Source: Pontibacillus chungwhensis BH030062
GTDB lineage: Bacteria; Bacillota; Bacilli; Bacillales; BH030062
Direction: 5' to 3'
DNA: 64,000 bases
Assembly (NCBI RefSeq): GCF_000770675.1
Contig: NZ_AVBG01000009.1
Location: forward strand, 62,001-126,000
This document shows, piece after piece, positions 26,650 to 35,809 of this stretch. The stretch's first letter is position 1; each line of letters starts with the position of its first letter. The notes under the pieces are model-generated. The model saw nothing but the letters and a program-made list of their open reading frames with translations, did no database searches and had not been told where the DNA came from. The translations under genes were made by a program, and so were the position numbers.

Positions 26650-28101
26650 ATGAAGAAATTCCGATTTTTAGAAAAAAGCAGCTCAGGAATAGCAGTTTTA
26701 TGCTTATTAGTGGTTGTGCTTGCTCGTATTCATTATAGTAGCGATTTCGCAAGAAGCTGGGATGCAGTGGATTTCGCGTTAGGTGTTCAGTCGTTTAACC
26801 TTCTGGATATGCAACCACATTTCCCGGGATATCCTTATTTTATTTTGGGTGGTATGCTTCTTGAGAATTTTGTGAATGATCCTGCTTTGGCACTCTCAGT
26901 ATGGAATAGCGTGCTATCCCTATCATCTATCATTCCAATGTGGCTAATCTATAAACGTTATCTCTCTACAGGCAGAGCGATTATTGCTATTTCACTATCA
27001 CAATCAGTTCCATTTCTAAATATCATTATAGCTTCTCCGATGTCTGAGGGAATGGCATATACAGTGATGTGGTGGTACATATGGAGTCTTGTGTTAGCAC
27101 TTGAGAAAGGGAAGTATAGTTTCGACCTTCTCTCTCTGTTGTTATTTAGCATTCTTATGGGTGTAAGGCTTTCTTATTTGCCTTTAAGTATTGGTATTTT
27201 AATCATATGGTACAAAAGGTGGAAGGAAAAAGGCGGGGCTCATGTTTTAGAACAAGCTGGAGTAGCTATCATTTTTCAACTCTTTTGGGTTTATCCCCTT
27301 GTTTTGTCAGTTGGAGGGATAGGGAGCTTTGAGTACATTGCTATTGAATTTGTGAAAGGCCATTTTACAGGGTGGGGTGGATCCATAGCGACTGAAAAAG
27401 ATCCTTTCTTTATTCGAATAATCACGTTTTTATGGGGTAATATTCTGTGGGTAGGTCTTTCGCTCAAAACTGTTGTCATTCTGTTATTATATAGCACTCT
27501 TGTTTTTTATAACGTCTCCCGACCTCTGAACCTTTCTAATCGAAAGCTATGGTGGAGTTTGTTAATGGCTTATACTATCTGGGCATTCTTTGCTCAGAAT
27601 GTAGATAAACCAAGGCATATTATACCAGTTGTGGTTATACTTATAGCGATCCTACTTACGCGCGCGCTTCAATCAAGAAGTAGAGGAGTGTTGTGGATTA
27701 GCACAATCCTACTTATTGTTCAAACCACACTAAGTATACAATACGTAGAAAAGCAGGCAACGGAGTTACCTGCTACGTATCAATTGGCACAATACATTGA
27801 GCAACAATCTGAACCTCTAAAGATATATACTTGGGAAGAAGAGCGGGTGTTGCAGTATGTAGGAGTATCGATTGCATTTAAAAAGGTTCAAACGTATACC
27901 CTTTTTGAACAAGATGCAATGAGACAACGAGAGAAAGGGAGATCGGTCTATGTTACAGAACGGGCTGTGCGTGGGTTCTCTCAACAAGGAGTAGATACGT
28001 CTTCCTTTATCCCTGTTAAACAATTTGAATCTGACTCCTTATTTGATCCTGTTTATAGTGATATTACTTTATTTAAATGGATTAAGTCGTCATCACAGTA
28101 A
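26650..28101 (+). CDS. Polytopic glycosyltransferase-like membrane protein (GT-C type)
   Basis: The 483-residue protein has about ten hydrophobic segments and a C-terminal soluble part of about 100 residues. After the first helix an acidic loop (SWDAVDFALG) is followed by PHFPGYPYFILGG, a layout common in GT-C membrane glycosyltransferases that use lipid-linked sugar donors. The exact family is not certain. The ATG at 26650 follows AGAAGGG; an in-frame TTG at 26629 sits before that site and is unlikely. Its 3' end overlaps the convergent yslB gene by 20 bases. It may extend the neighbouring sugar cassette, though it is separated from it by the iron locus and two terminators. Confidence 0.7.
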   Translation: MKKFRFLEKSSSGIAVLCLLVVVLARIHYSSDFARSWDAVDFALGVQSFNLLDMQPHFPGYPYFILGGMLLENFVNDPALALSVWNSVLSLSSIIPMWLIYKRYLSTGRAIIAISLSQSVPFLNIIIASPMSEGMAYTVMWWYIWSLVLALEKGKYSFDLLSLLLFSILMGVRLSYLPLSIGILIIWYKRWKEKGGAHVLEQAGVAIIFQLFWVYPLVLSVGGIGSFEYIAIEFVKGHFTGWGGSIATEKDPFFIRIITFLWGNILWVGLSLKTVVILLLYSTLVFYNVSRPLNLSNRKLWWSLLMAYTIWAFFAQNVDKPRHIIPVVVILIAILLTRALQSRSRGVLWISTILLIVQTTLSIQYVEKQATELPATYQLAQYIEQQSEPLKIYTWEEERVLQYVGVSIAFKKVQTYTLFEQDAMRQREKGRSVYVTERAVRGFSQQGVDTSSFIPVKQFESDSLFDPVYSDITLFKWIKSSSQ

Positions 28102-28513
28102 AGGATATCGTTTGTTTTTTACTATTGCATTCATAAGCGGACTCGGCTGTGGTGCCTATGAGCAATGTAATTTGTTCTGCTAAGAAGCCAGCCTCTAACC
28201 GAAAATTATATGGGGTTTTATACTTTAATCTTTTTTGGGTTAGTTCGCCAGAAAGAGTAAATTGGTACTCTTTCTTTTTTTCTTTATCTAAATAAAGCTC
28301 ACCCCAGGACATTGCTCCAAAAAATGTTCCGATTTCATCAATAGATTCGCAAGGGTATTTTCGAGCCAAGCTTTTTCCCATAAAATATAAGATCGTATCT
28401 TTTTCTTTACCTAATAAATCTGGCAAAAGTTGATTCCTCAGTACCTCATGGCCAATTAATGAAGAGGGTACATCACTGTATTCATCGAATAAGTTGGCGA
28501 TTTGTTCATTCAT
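28082..28513 (-). CDS. yslB: DUF2507-family protein YslB
   Basis: The 143-residue cytosolic protein has conserved segments FLGKSLARKYP-like (YFMGKSLARKYP), IGTFFGAMSWGELYL and FRLEAGFLAEQI, typical of YslB/DUF2507. Function is unknown. In B. subtilis it lies just before sdhC. Here it is still next to sdhC but on the minus strand, divergent from it, and its last 20 bases overlap the convergent GT-C-like gene. The ATG at 28513 has GAGAGGATG upstream on the minus strand. Confidence 0.85.
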   Translation of the reverse strand: MNEQIANLFDEYSDVPSSLIGHEVLRNQLLPDLLGKEKDTILYFMGKSLARKYPCESIDEIGTFFGAMSWGELYLDKEKKKEYQFTLSGELTQKRLKYKTPYNFRLEAGFLAEQITLLIGTTAESAYECNSKKQTISFTVMTT

Positions 28514-28660
28514 TTATGTTCATCCTCTCTGCTCTTTTCATTATTGCAGGGGGCACGGTTCTCTGCAATATGTTCTTTCCGAATAGAGTGTAAAGATATC
28601 GTTTTATGAGTTGAACTTTAAAACAAAAACCACAATCAACCAATTTATTAACTTGTTTTC

Positions 28661-28689
28661 TTGACGCTTACCATGGATAGAAGTACAAT
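28661..28689 (+). promoter_or_regulatory. Promoter of sdhCAB
   Basis: TTGACG (28661-28666) and TACAAT (28684-28689) are 17 bases apart, about 150 bases before sdhC, giving a long leader. Confidence 0.7.
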
Positions 28690-28768
28690 AAACGTGACAT
28701 AAATTGTGCATTTTTTTCAGATAAATTGAGGGAACGCTCGAGTTTGTTTCCTTTTTTTAAGGGTTTAG

Positions 28769-28780
28769 TAAAGCGCTTTA
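28769..28780 (+). promoter_or_regulatory. Candidate CcpA-binding cre site in the sdh leader
   Basis: TAAAGCGCTTTA is a perfect 12-base palindrome matching the core of the cre consensus TGAAAGCGCTTTCA (10 of 14). It lies downstream of the promoter, where it could act as a roadblock. Confidence 0.55.
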
Positions 28781-28840
28781 TTGTCTGAAAAGTTTGCGCA
28801 AATAAAGTTACATACTATTCGAGGGGGGTAAACGTCACAC

Positions 28841-29449
28841 ATGGCAGGCAATCGAGAGTTTTTTTATCGCAGGTTACATTCATTACTAGGGGTTATTCCA
28901 GTTGGGGTGTTCTTAATCCAACACTTAGTTGTGAACCATTTCGCAACAAGAGGGGAACAGGCGTTTAACGATGCGGCTCACTTTATGGAGAGTCTTCCAT
29001 TCCGCATTGTATTAGAGCTATTCATTATCTTCATTCCTCTTTACTTCCATGCCATTTACGGGGTTTATATTGCCTTTACGTCTAAGAATAACGTAAGTCA
29101 ATATGGTTATTTCCGTAACTGGATGTTTTATTTACAGCGTATTTCCGGGATTATTACGTTAATCTTTGTAACATGGCACGTATGGGAGACGCGAATTCAA
29201 GCAGCTCTTGGAGAAGAAGTTAACTTTTCCATGATGGCAGATATTTTAGCAAATCCGTTTATGGTTGTTTTCTACATAATCGGTGTTGTTTCGACAACAT
29301 TCCACTTCGCGAATGGATTATGGTCGTTCTTAGTAAGCTGGGGCATAACAATGTCTCCACGTTCACAGCGCATTTCTACTTATGTAACATTGGCGATTTT
29401 TGTCGCACTAAGTTATGTAGGTGTAGCAGCTATCCTAGCATTTATTTAA
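28841..29449 (+). CDS. sdhC: Succinate dehydrogenase cytochrome b558 subunit
   Basis: The 202-residue membrane anchor has five hydrophobic segments and anchors SdhAB to menaquinone. The histidines expected to hold two haems are in HSLLGVIPVGVFLIQH, HAIYGVYIAF, WHVWETR and FHFANGLWSF. It is the single-anchor, di-haem type usual in Bacilli, and no sdhD follows. The ATG follows GAGGGGGGT. It heads sdhCAB. Confidence 0.95.
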   Translation: MAGNREFFYRRLHSLLGVIPVGVFLIQHLVVNHFATRGEQAFNDAAHFMESLPFRIVLELFIIFIPLYFHAIYGVYIAFTSKNNVSQYGYFRNWMFYLQRISGIITLIFVTWHVWETRIQAALGEEVNFSMMADILANPFMVVFYIIGVVSTTFHFANGLWSFLVSWGITMSPRSQRISTYVTLAIFVALSYVGVAAILAFI

Positions 29450-29504
29450 ATGTACGTACGATATAGACGTCTTTGAAAGAATTTAAGGGAGTGAGCATTA
29501 AAAA

Positions 29505-31265
29505 ATGAGTAATCAAAACATCGTAGTCGTAGGCGGGGGACTCGCTGGACTAATGGCAACAATCAAAGCCGCTGAAGCCGGTGTACACGTGGACTTGCTT
29601 TCCCTTGTACCTGTTAAGCGTTCTCACTCTGTTTGTGCGCAAGGCGGAATTAATGGTGCTGTTAATACAAAAGGAGAAGGGGACTCTCCATGGGAACACT
29701 TTGATGATACGGTTTACGGAGGAGACTTTCTAGCAAACCAGCCTCCAGTTAAAGCAATGTGTGACGCAGCTCCAAGCATTATCCATATGCTAGATCGTAT
29801 GGGGGTTATGTTTAACCGTACTCCTGAAGGATTACTAGATTTCCGTCGTTTCGGAGGTACTCAACACCACCGTACGGCTTATGCCGGTGCGACAACAGGT
29901 CAGCAGTTATTATATGCTTTAGATGAACAAGTACGCCGACATGAGGTGGCAGGGCTTGTAACGAAATACGAAGGTTGGGAATTCTTGTCTTCTATCATCG
30001 ATGATTCTGGTGTAAGCCGTGGTGTTATGGCGCAGAATCTCAATTCCCATGAAATTAAAGCCTTTAGAGCAGATGCCACTATTGTAGCTACAGGTGGTCC
30101 TGGGATCATCTTTGGTAAATCTACGAACTCTGTAATCAATACAGGTTCAGCGGCTTCAGCACTTTACCAGCAAGGGGCGGTTTATGCAAACGGAGAATTC
30201 ATCCAAATTCACCCTACTGCAATTCCTGGGGATGATAAGTTACGTCTGATGAGTGAATCTGCACGTGGCGAAGGTGGCCGTGTATGGACTTATAAAGATG
30301 GTGAGCCTTGGTACTTCTTAGAGGAGAAATATCCTGCTTATGGAAATCTTGTGCCTCGTGACATAGCAACACGTGAAATATTCGACGTTTGTGTGAACCA
30401 AAAGCTTGGTATTAATGGTGAAAATATGGTTTACCTCGACCTTTCTCATAAAGATCCTAAAGAGTTAGATGTTAAGTTAGGCGGAATTATAGAAATTTAC
30501 GAGAAATTTGTAGGGGATGATCCTCGTAAAGTGCCAATGAAAATCTTCCCAGCTGTTCACTACTCAATGGGTGGACTTTACGTTGATTATGATCAAATGA
30601 CGACCATTCCTGGTGTATTTGCTGCTGGTGAGTGTGACTTTACTCAACACGGTGGTAACCGTCTTGGAGCGAATTCACTTCTTTCTTCCATTTTTGGAGG
30701 CATGGAAGCAGGCCCGAAAGCCGTTCAATATATCAGCGGATTGGATAAAACGGCAGAAGATATGTCTTCTACTCTATTCGATAATAAGTTAAAAGAAGAA
30801 CAAGAGAAGTTTGATGCGATTCTGAATATGAAGGGTACTGAAAATGCGTATCAAATTCATAAAGAACTTGGAGAATGGATGACAGATAACGTTACCGTTG
30901 TGCGAGAGAATGAAAAACTTCGCAAAACGGATGAGAAAATTCAAGAGCTTCAAGAGCGCTTTAATGATATTAACATTAATGACACAACAAGATGGAGTAA
31001 CCAGGGGGCTATGTTTACCCGTCAACTCCAAAACATGCTTCAACTAGCTCGTGTTATTACGATTGGTGCATTGAATCGTAATGAAAGTCGTGGTGCTCAC
31101 TATAAACCTGAGTTCCCAGAACGTAATGATGAAGAGTGGCTGAAGACGACGAAAGCAAGCTATGATCAAGAGAATAATGCCCCGGTATTTAGCTATGAAG
31201 ACGTGGATATTTCTCATATTCAACCACGTAAGAGGGACTATTCAAAAAGTAAAGGGGGTAAATAA
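29505..31265 (+). CDS. sdhA: Succinate dehydrogenase flavoprotein subunit
   Basis: The 586-residue flavoprotein oxidises succinate to fumarate. The FAD-binding VVGGGLAGLMATIKAAEAG is at the N-terminus. SHSVCAQGGINGAVN holds the FAD-attachment histidine region, HPTAIPGDDKLRLMSE and FPAVHYSMGGLYVD hold active-site residues, and GANSLLSSIFGG closes the FAD domain. It lies between sdhC and sdhB, two bases before the sdhB start region. Confidence 0.97.
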   Translation: MSNQNIVVVGGGLAGLMATIKAAEAGVHVDLLSLVPVKRSHSVCAQGGINGAVNTKGEGDSPWEHFDDTVYGGDFLANQPPVKAMCDAAPSIIHMLDRMGVMFNRTPEGLLDFRRFGGTQHHRTAYAGATTGQQLLYALDEQVRRHEVAGLVTKYEGWEFLSSIIDDSGVSRGVMAQNLNSHEIKAFRADATIVATGGPGIIFGKSTNSVINTGSAASALYQQGAVYANGEFIQIHPTAIPGDDKLRLMSESARGEGGRVWTYKDGEPWYFLEEKYPAYGNLVPRDIATREIFDVCVNQKLGINGENMVYLDLSHKDPKELDVKLGGIIEIYEKFVGDDPRKVPMKIFPAVHYSMGGLYVDYDQMTTIPGVFAAGECDFTQHGGNRLGANSLLSSIFGGMEAGPKAVQYISGLDKTAEDMSSTLFDNKLKEEQEKFDAILNMKGTENAYQIHKELGEWMTDNVTVVRENEKLRKTDEKIQELQERFNDININDTTRWSNQGAMFTRQLQNMLQLARVITIGALNRNESRGAHYKPEFPERNDEEWLKTTKASYDQENNAPVFSYEDVDISHIQPRKRDYSKSKGGK

Positions 31266-31267
31266 AC

Positions 31268-32035
31268 ATGAGTGAAACTGAAAACATCACCTTTATAATT
31301 AAACGTCAAGACGATCCGGAATCCTCTTCTTATGAAGAAACATTCCATGTACCATATCGCCAGAATATGAACGTAATTTCAGCACTTATGGAAATTCGTC
31401 GTAATCCTGTCAATGCAAATGGGGAAGATACAACACCTGTCTATTGGGATATGGGATGTTTAGAAGAAGTGTGTGGCGCTTGCTCCATGAAAATCAACGG
31501 GAAGCCCCGCCAGTCTTGTACAGCGCTTGTTGACCAGCTAGAACAACCGATTCGTCTTGAACCAATGTCAACATTCCCTGTTATGCGAGATCTTGCGGTT
31601 GATCGTAGCCGTATGTTTGATGCTCTTAAAAAGGTTAAAGCTTGGGTTCCGATTGATGGTACACACGATTTAGGACCAGGTCCTCGTATGGCTGAGAACA
31701 AACGTCAATGGGCTTATGAGTTGTCCAAATGTATGACATGTGGTGTTTGCTTAGAAGCATGTCCAAACGTTAATAGTAAATCAGACTTTATAGGTCCTGC
31801 AGCCATTTCTCAAGTTCGTTTATTTAACTCTCATCCAACAGGAGCTATGAATAAAAACGAACGTTTGGAAGCTTTAATGGGTGAAGGTGGACTTTCAGAG
31901 TGTGGTAACTCACAGAACTGTGTTCAGTCTTGCCCGAAAGGTATTCCATTAACAACTTCTATTGCGTCAATGAATAGAGAAACAGCCTTACATTCTTTCA
32001 AGAGCTTCTTTGGTAGTGACCACGAAGTAAACTAA
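31268..32035 (+). CDS. sdhB: Succinate dehydrogenase iron-sulfur subunit
   Basis: The 255-residue subunit passes electrons from SdhA to the haems. A 2Fe-2S site (CLEEVCGACSMKINGKPRQSC region) is followed by the CMTCGVCLEACP and CGNSQNC/SCPKG clusters. It starts 2 bases after the sdhA stop. A hairpin follows, ending the operon. Confidence 0.97.
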   Translation: MSETENITFIIKRQDDPESSSYEETFHVPYRQNMNVISALMEIRRNPVNANGEDTTPVYWDMGCLEEVCGACSMKINGKPRQSCTALVDQLEQPIRLEPMSTFPVMRDLAVDRSRMFDALKKVKAWVPIDGTHDLGPGPRMAENKRQWAYELSKCMTCGVCLEACPNVNSKSDFIGPAAISQVRLFNSHPTGAMNKNERLEALMGEGGLSECGNSQNCVQSCPKGIPLTTSIASMNRETALHSFKSFFGSDHEVN

Positions 32036-32058
32036 TTGAGATGACAAGAACGAAATCA

Positions 32059-32093
32059 AGACTCCTGCAGCTGTTTAAGTTGCAGGAGTTTAT
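32059..32093 (+). terminator. Terminator after sdhCAB
   Basis: ACTCCTGCA (32061-32069) pairs with TGCAGGAGT (32081-32089). The T-run (TTTATTA) is weak. Confidence 0.65.
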
Positions 32094-32126
32094 TATGGAC
32101 TCATATAGATACGAGGAGGAATTTTA

Positions 32127-32591
32127 ATGAAGAAAGTTTCATATGTAGAAGACCCTGAGAAGTGGTTAGAAGGATTTACGTTTTCTGTGAGAACAAAGGT
32201 GCGATTCTCAGAAACAGATTTGTTTGGTCATATGAACAATACAGTTCCATTTATTTATTTTGAGGAAGCTAGAATTGAATTTTTAAAATCTATTGATGCT
32301 TTTCAGAAAGAGTCCGATCCTTCAGGGACCATACCAGTTGCGGCAGATCTTCAATGTGATTATCATAAACAAGTTTATTTTGATGACGTCTTGTCTGTAG
32401 CAGTCAAAATACATTACGTAGGAAATACATCTTATGATCTTCATTACCTTGTTACGAACGAGGAAGGTGCTGTTTGTTTAACAGGGAGAGGTCGAATTGT
32501 GCAGATAGATGCCGAATCAGGAAAACCTATATCGATTCCCCGGGAAATAAAAAGAGCTTATGAAGATCAAGTATCGGTTGCAAAAGGATAA
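32127..32591 (+). CDS. Acyl-CoA thioesterase, 4HBT hot-dog family (YsmA-like)
   Basis: The 154-residue hot-dog fold protein has the 4-hydroxybenzoyl-CoA thioesterase pattern VRFSETDLFGHMNNTVPFIY followed by YFEEARIEFL. Asp and His of the D-xx-GHMNN segment are as in active members. It occupies the position of B. subtilis ysmA, between sdhB and gerE. Substrate is unknown. The ATG follows GAGGAGG. Confidence 0.85.
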   Translation: MKKVSYVEDPEKWLEGFTFSVRTKVRFSETDLFGHMNNTVPFIYFEEARIEFLKSIDAFQKESDPSGTIPVAADLQCDYHKQVYFDDVLSVAVKIHYVGNTSYDLHYLVTNEEGAVCLTGRGRIVQIDAESGKPISIPREIKRAYEDQVSVAKG

Positions 32592-32685
32592 TTTCATTTG
32601 TATGATATTCGGTAAGGTAACTTAGGACAATAGACCGATTTTGTCGAAGTATATATCGGAAATTATACATAATAGAGGGTACCCT

Positions 32686-35046
32686 ATGAAGAAAAATAAA
32701 ATTCTTATGCGATTTCGTCGATATCTCTTCCCAATCTTATTTACGTTACTTTCCATCTATTTAATAGCGGTAATTTTAAAGATTCCCTATATAGGGATAG
32801 ATGTGAAACAAACTGATGCAGGCTGGTGGGAGATTGTTCATATTGATAAGTATAGTTGGGCTTCTAACCAGGATATAAAAATTGGTAGCGAGGTAATAAG
32901 TATAGATGGAGTAGAGCCAAGTGACTATCCGACCGTGCAAATTTACGAAAATGTTGAAAAAGCTGATAAGGTTAAAATTAGAGCATCAGGGGAAATGTCT
33001 GTTCATTATACTAAAATTGAGGATGAAGTAAGTCTAGACCAATGGTTGTTCTATATCATCTTTCCATGCTCATTTATGTTGATTATGCTACTCTTATCCT
33101 TGTTTATTCTCTTTCATAAGAAACAAAATGAATCAGGAAACAGGCTGATTTTATTCTTCTTGACTGTTGGGCTTGCCTACTTATCTGCTAGTGGGTCTGC
33201 TCGGGGGGACATGATTTCAACGTTAGTGAGTACGGTTACATTACTAATGGGGCCATCGTTACTGTTGCATTTTGTAGATAGTTATTTTAGGGATTTACAA
33301 AGCAGGTGGTATGCTTCTGGAGTATATAACTGGATGAAGATAGCAGCCTGCGTTATTGTAACTTATGAAGCTTATTGTTTAATTAATGGTTTTTATCCAG
33401 ACTGGTACCCGCAATTTATTTCAATATTATTTATTACTTACACTTGTATAGCGTTATTTCTAATAATAATCGGATATAAGCGATATAGACAGACGGTATA
33501 CGCACCTATATTAAAATATATGCTTGTTGGTTTATTTGTATCCTTTATGCCTTTTATCCTGTTGTATATGCTCCCGAACTATTTGTTTGGGTTTCAAATT
33601 TTATCAGGTGAAGCGAGTGCTTTGTTTCTCATGGTCATGCCATTTACTTTTATCTATCTTATTACAGCCAAGCGGTTGTTAGATATAGATTTCGTAATGG
33701 GGCGTATTAGATATTATGCGTATTCTTCATTTATACCCACTGTGTTAATTGTGGCATTGGTTGGGTTTACTATTGATTATCCTTTTTCTATACAAGACCT
33801 TATCCAATTGGGTATTGGTATATTAGTAGTGATGATTGTTTTTCTTTATGTAAAAGAGATTTTCAATTTTCAAATTCAAAGAAATTTATTTTCTGAGAAG
33901 AAGAATTACCACCAAAGTCTGCAACGCTTTGTTCATGAGATGAAAAAGGAACGTGATGCGGTTGGTTTATTTAAAAGGTTGAAGCGAGAATTACTTGATG
34001 TATTAGATTTAAAAGAAGTTTATATCTTCTCGCAAAACACAATTTCAAATTATTATTGTCTTTATCAAGAAGTACCTCTCTCATTAATGAATGAATGTGT
34101 AGAACGCTCGAAAACAGTATTGGGTGATGTAGGTAATTTAGTGAAACTACAAGAACATGAAGGGTATGTACTGGTGATTGGTCACACGGTCAGTAAAGTT
34201 ACCTATCTCTATATATCAGAGAAGCCAAACCGAACTCAATTGAATTTAGATGAGAGGGGCTACCTGCAAACCATCTCCTACAACACGAATATTGCTCATG
34301 AAAACTTGTTGCTTATTGAAGATTTATTCCAAGAGCTTCAACACGTTAAAAACGATCGTCAGCAAAACTATCCTGCATGGCTTTCAAGACTACTCTTCTC
34401 TCTAGCAGAACATGAGCGTCAACAAATTGCGATCGATCTTCATGACTCTGTTTTGCAGGAACAATTATACTTATACAGGCAAATGGATGATTTCGTAAAC
34501 CGAAAGCGTTCGATGGAGCCAGAGGTAAAAAATGAAATGTACAGCTTTAAGGAGCAGTTATTGGATAATATCCATCTCATTCGGGAAACGTGTAACGAAT
34601 TGCGGCCTCCGTTCTTAGAGGAGCTAGGACTCATTCCTTCTTTACAAAACTTGATTAACCAATATCAACTCCGCTCCAATTATACAGTAACGTTTGATTC
34701 AAGAGCGTTCCAAGTAGAATTAAACAGCCAGTACGTACTGGGGATCTATCGCATTGTGCAAGAACTATTAACGAATGCTATGAAGCACTCAAGAGCTGAT
34801 AAAGTATTTATCATGTTGTATAGAGAGGGATCAGATATAAGGTTAGTTTATGAGGATAATGGAGTCGGGATTAATCCGAATAAGCGAATTGAAACTTATT
34901 CACATATGGGGATATCGGGGATTGAACAAAGGGTAAATGGGTTGAATGGTGAAATTAGTATACAATCAGCTCCTAAACAAGGATTTCAAATGTACATCAC
35001 ATTCTTCAACGCAGCAAACCACGAAGGGGAGGAGTTAAATGATTAA
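32686..35046 (+). CDS. comP: ComP-like membrane sensor histidine kinase
   Basis: The 786-residue kinase has one N-terminal helix, an extracytoplasmic PDZ-like segment (about 45-120, IGSEVISIDGVEPSDYP), seven or so further helices (about 120-390), a coiled linker, then HisKA_3 with the phosphorylated His586 in IDLHDSVLQEQ and a HATPase domain (ELLTNAMKHSRA; YEDNGVGI; MGISGIEQRVNGL). RETCNELRPPFLEELGLIPS and LLDIDFVMGRIRYYAYSSFI closely resemble B. subtilis ComP, the ComX pheromone sensor. The ATG at 32686 follows AGAGGG; the frame is open upstream to 32641 without a ribosome site. It overlaps its response regulator by 8 bases. No comQ or comX gene is adjacent. Confidence 0.8.
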   Translation: MKKNKILMRFRRYLFPILFTLLSIYLIAVILKIPYIGIDVKQTDAGWWEIVHIDKYSWASNQDIKIGSEVISIDGVEPSDYPTVQIYENVEKADKVKIRASGEMSVHYTKIEDEVSLDQWLFYIIFPCSFMLIMLLLSLFILFHKKQNESGNRLILFFLTVGLAYLSASGSARGDMISTLVSTVTLLMGPSLLLHFVDSYFRDLQSRWYASGVYNWMKIAACVIVTYEAYCLINGFYPDWYPQFISILFITYTCIALFLIIIGYKRYRQTVYAPILKYMLVGLFVSFMPFILLYMLPNYLFGFQILSGEASALFLMVMPFTFIYLITAKRLLDIDFVMGRIRYYAYSSFIPTVLIVALVGFTIDYPFSIQDLIQLGIGILVVMIVFLYVKEIFNFQIQRNLFSEKKNYHQSLQRFVHEMKKERDAVGLFKRLKRELLDVLDLKEVYIFSQNTISNYYCLYQEVPLSLMNECVERSKTVLGDVGNLVKLQEHEGYVLVIGHTVSKVTYLYISEKPNRTQLNLDERGYLQTISYNTNIAHENLLLIEDLFQELQHVKNDRQQNYPAWLSRLLFSLAEHERQQIAIDLHDSVLQEQLYLYRQMDDFVNRKRSMEPEVKNEMYSFKEQLLDNIHLIRETCNELRPPFLEELGLIPSLQNLINQYQLRSNYTVTFDSRAFQVELNSQYVLGIYRIVQELLTNAMKHSRADKVFIMLYREGSDIRLVYEDNGVGINPNKRIETYSHMGISGIEQRVNGLNGEISIQSAPKQGFQMYITFFNAANHEGEELND

Positions 35047-35689
35047 TATTTTGATCGTCGATGATCATCCGGCCGTAGGGATGGGGACGAAAGCAATGCT
35101 TGAACAAGAATCTGATATGGAAGTTGAAGTAATATCAGATAGTATGAGTGCGGAACACAAAATAAGGGAACATGCGTATGATGTATTACTGTTAGACTTA
35201 TACATGCCTGGGCTAAATGGTGTGGAGCTTGCCAAAAGGGTAAAGACGTCTTATCCAGACATGAAAGTACTAATATATACGGGATTTGACATTAACACCC
35301 ATTTTAATCTTCTAGTAGAATCGAATATATCTGGTTTCGTAAGTAAAACGGCAACCAAAGATCAGCTAGTAACAGCTATTCATTGCGCTCTCCGTGAAGA
35401 GGTTGTCATTCCCCTGCACTTATTTAAACAGTTAAGGAGAGCTGAAGCAACGACGCAACAACTATCTTCGGATGGAGATGCCAGTTCGTTGTCCTTGAAC
35501 GAGAAAGAACAGAAGATACTAAACGAGGTATCTAAAGGGCTGACAAATAAACACATCGCCCAAAACTTACATATGTCTCAAAGAAGTGTGGAGTATACGT
35601 TGACCGGTATTTTTAGCAAATTAGAAGTCCGTTCTCGCACAGAAGCCTTAATTCGAGCGAAAGAGCTTGGACTAATCTCTCAAAGTTAA
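35039..35689 (+). CDS. comA: ComA-like response regulator
   Basis: The 216-residue NarL/LuxR-type regulator has a receiver domain with the acidic pair DDHPAV at the N-terminus, phospho-acceptor Asp53 in LLLDLYMPG and Lys in VSKTATKD. The C-terminal helix-turn-helix is LTNKHIAQNLHMSQRSVEYT followed by GIFSKLEVRSRTEAL. The last part resembles B. subtilis ComA (QRSVEYTLTGIFSKL versus KRSIEYSLTSIFNKL from memory). It is translationally coupled to the kinase and lies 120 bases before gerE, another LuxR-type protein. Its targets are not evident in the window. Confidence 0.8.
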   Translation: MINILIVDDHPAVGMGTKAMLEQESDMEVEVISDSMSAEHKIREHAYDVLLLDLYMPGLNGVELAKRVKTSYPDMKVLIYTGFDINTHFNLLVESNISGFVSKTATKDQLVTAIHCALREEVVIPLHLFKQLRRAEATTQQLSSDGDASSLSLNEKEQKILNEVSKGLTNKHIAQNLHMSQRSVEYTLTGIFSKLEVRSRTEALIRAKELGLISQS

Positions 35690-35712
35690 AAAATAAGCAA
35701 AAAGTGGAATGT

Positions 35713-35741
35713 CTGTGTGGCACAGCTTTATCTTTTTTTTC
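35713..35741 (+). terminator. Weak terminator after the ComP/ComA-like pair
   Basis: CTGTG/CACAG form a 5-bp stem with a 3-base loop, followed by CTTTATC and eight T's. Confidence 0.5.
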
Positions 35742-35809
35742 ATAGGATGTAAAGACTAAATAACCACCCTTCGAACTGCAGCTCTAAGTTAGCAAGGAGG
35801 GGTTAGCGC

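Noticed and set aside
32592-32685. Possible pheromone peptide gene upstream of the ComP-like kinase
   Set aside because: Only a 7-codon frame (starting ATGATATTC) is present; no ribosome site, no ComX-like tryptophan peptide, no ComQ.
35741-35749. Sigma-K promoter of gerE at CATAGGATG
   Set aside because: Only a partial match to the -10 consensus and no convincing -35; mentioned with gerE but not listed as a feature.
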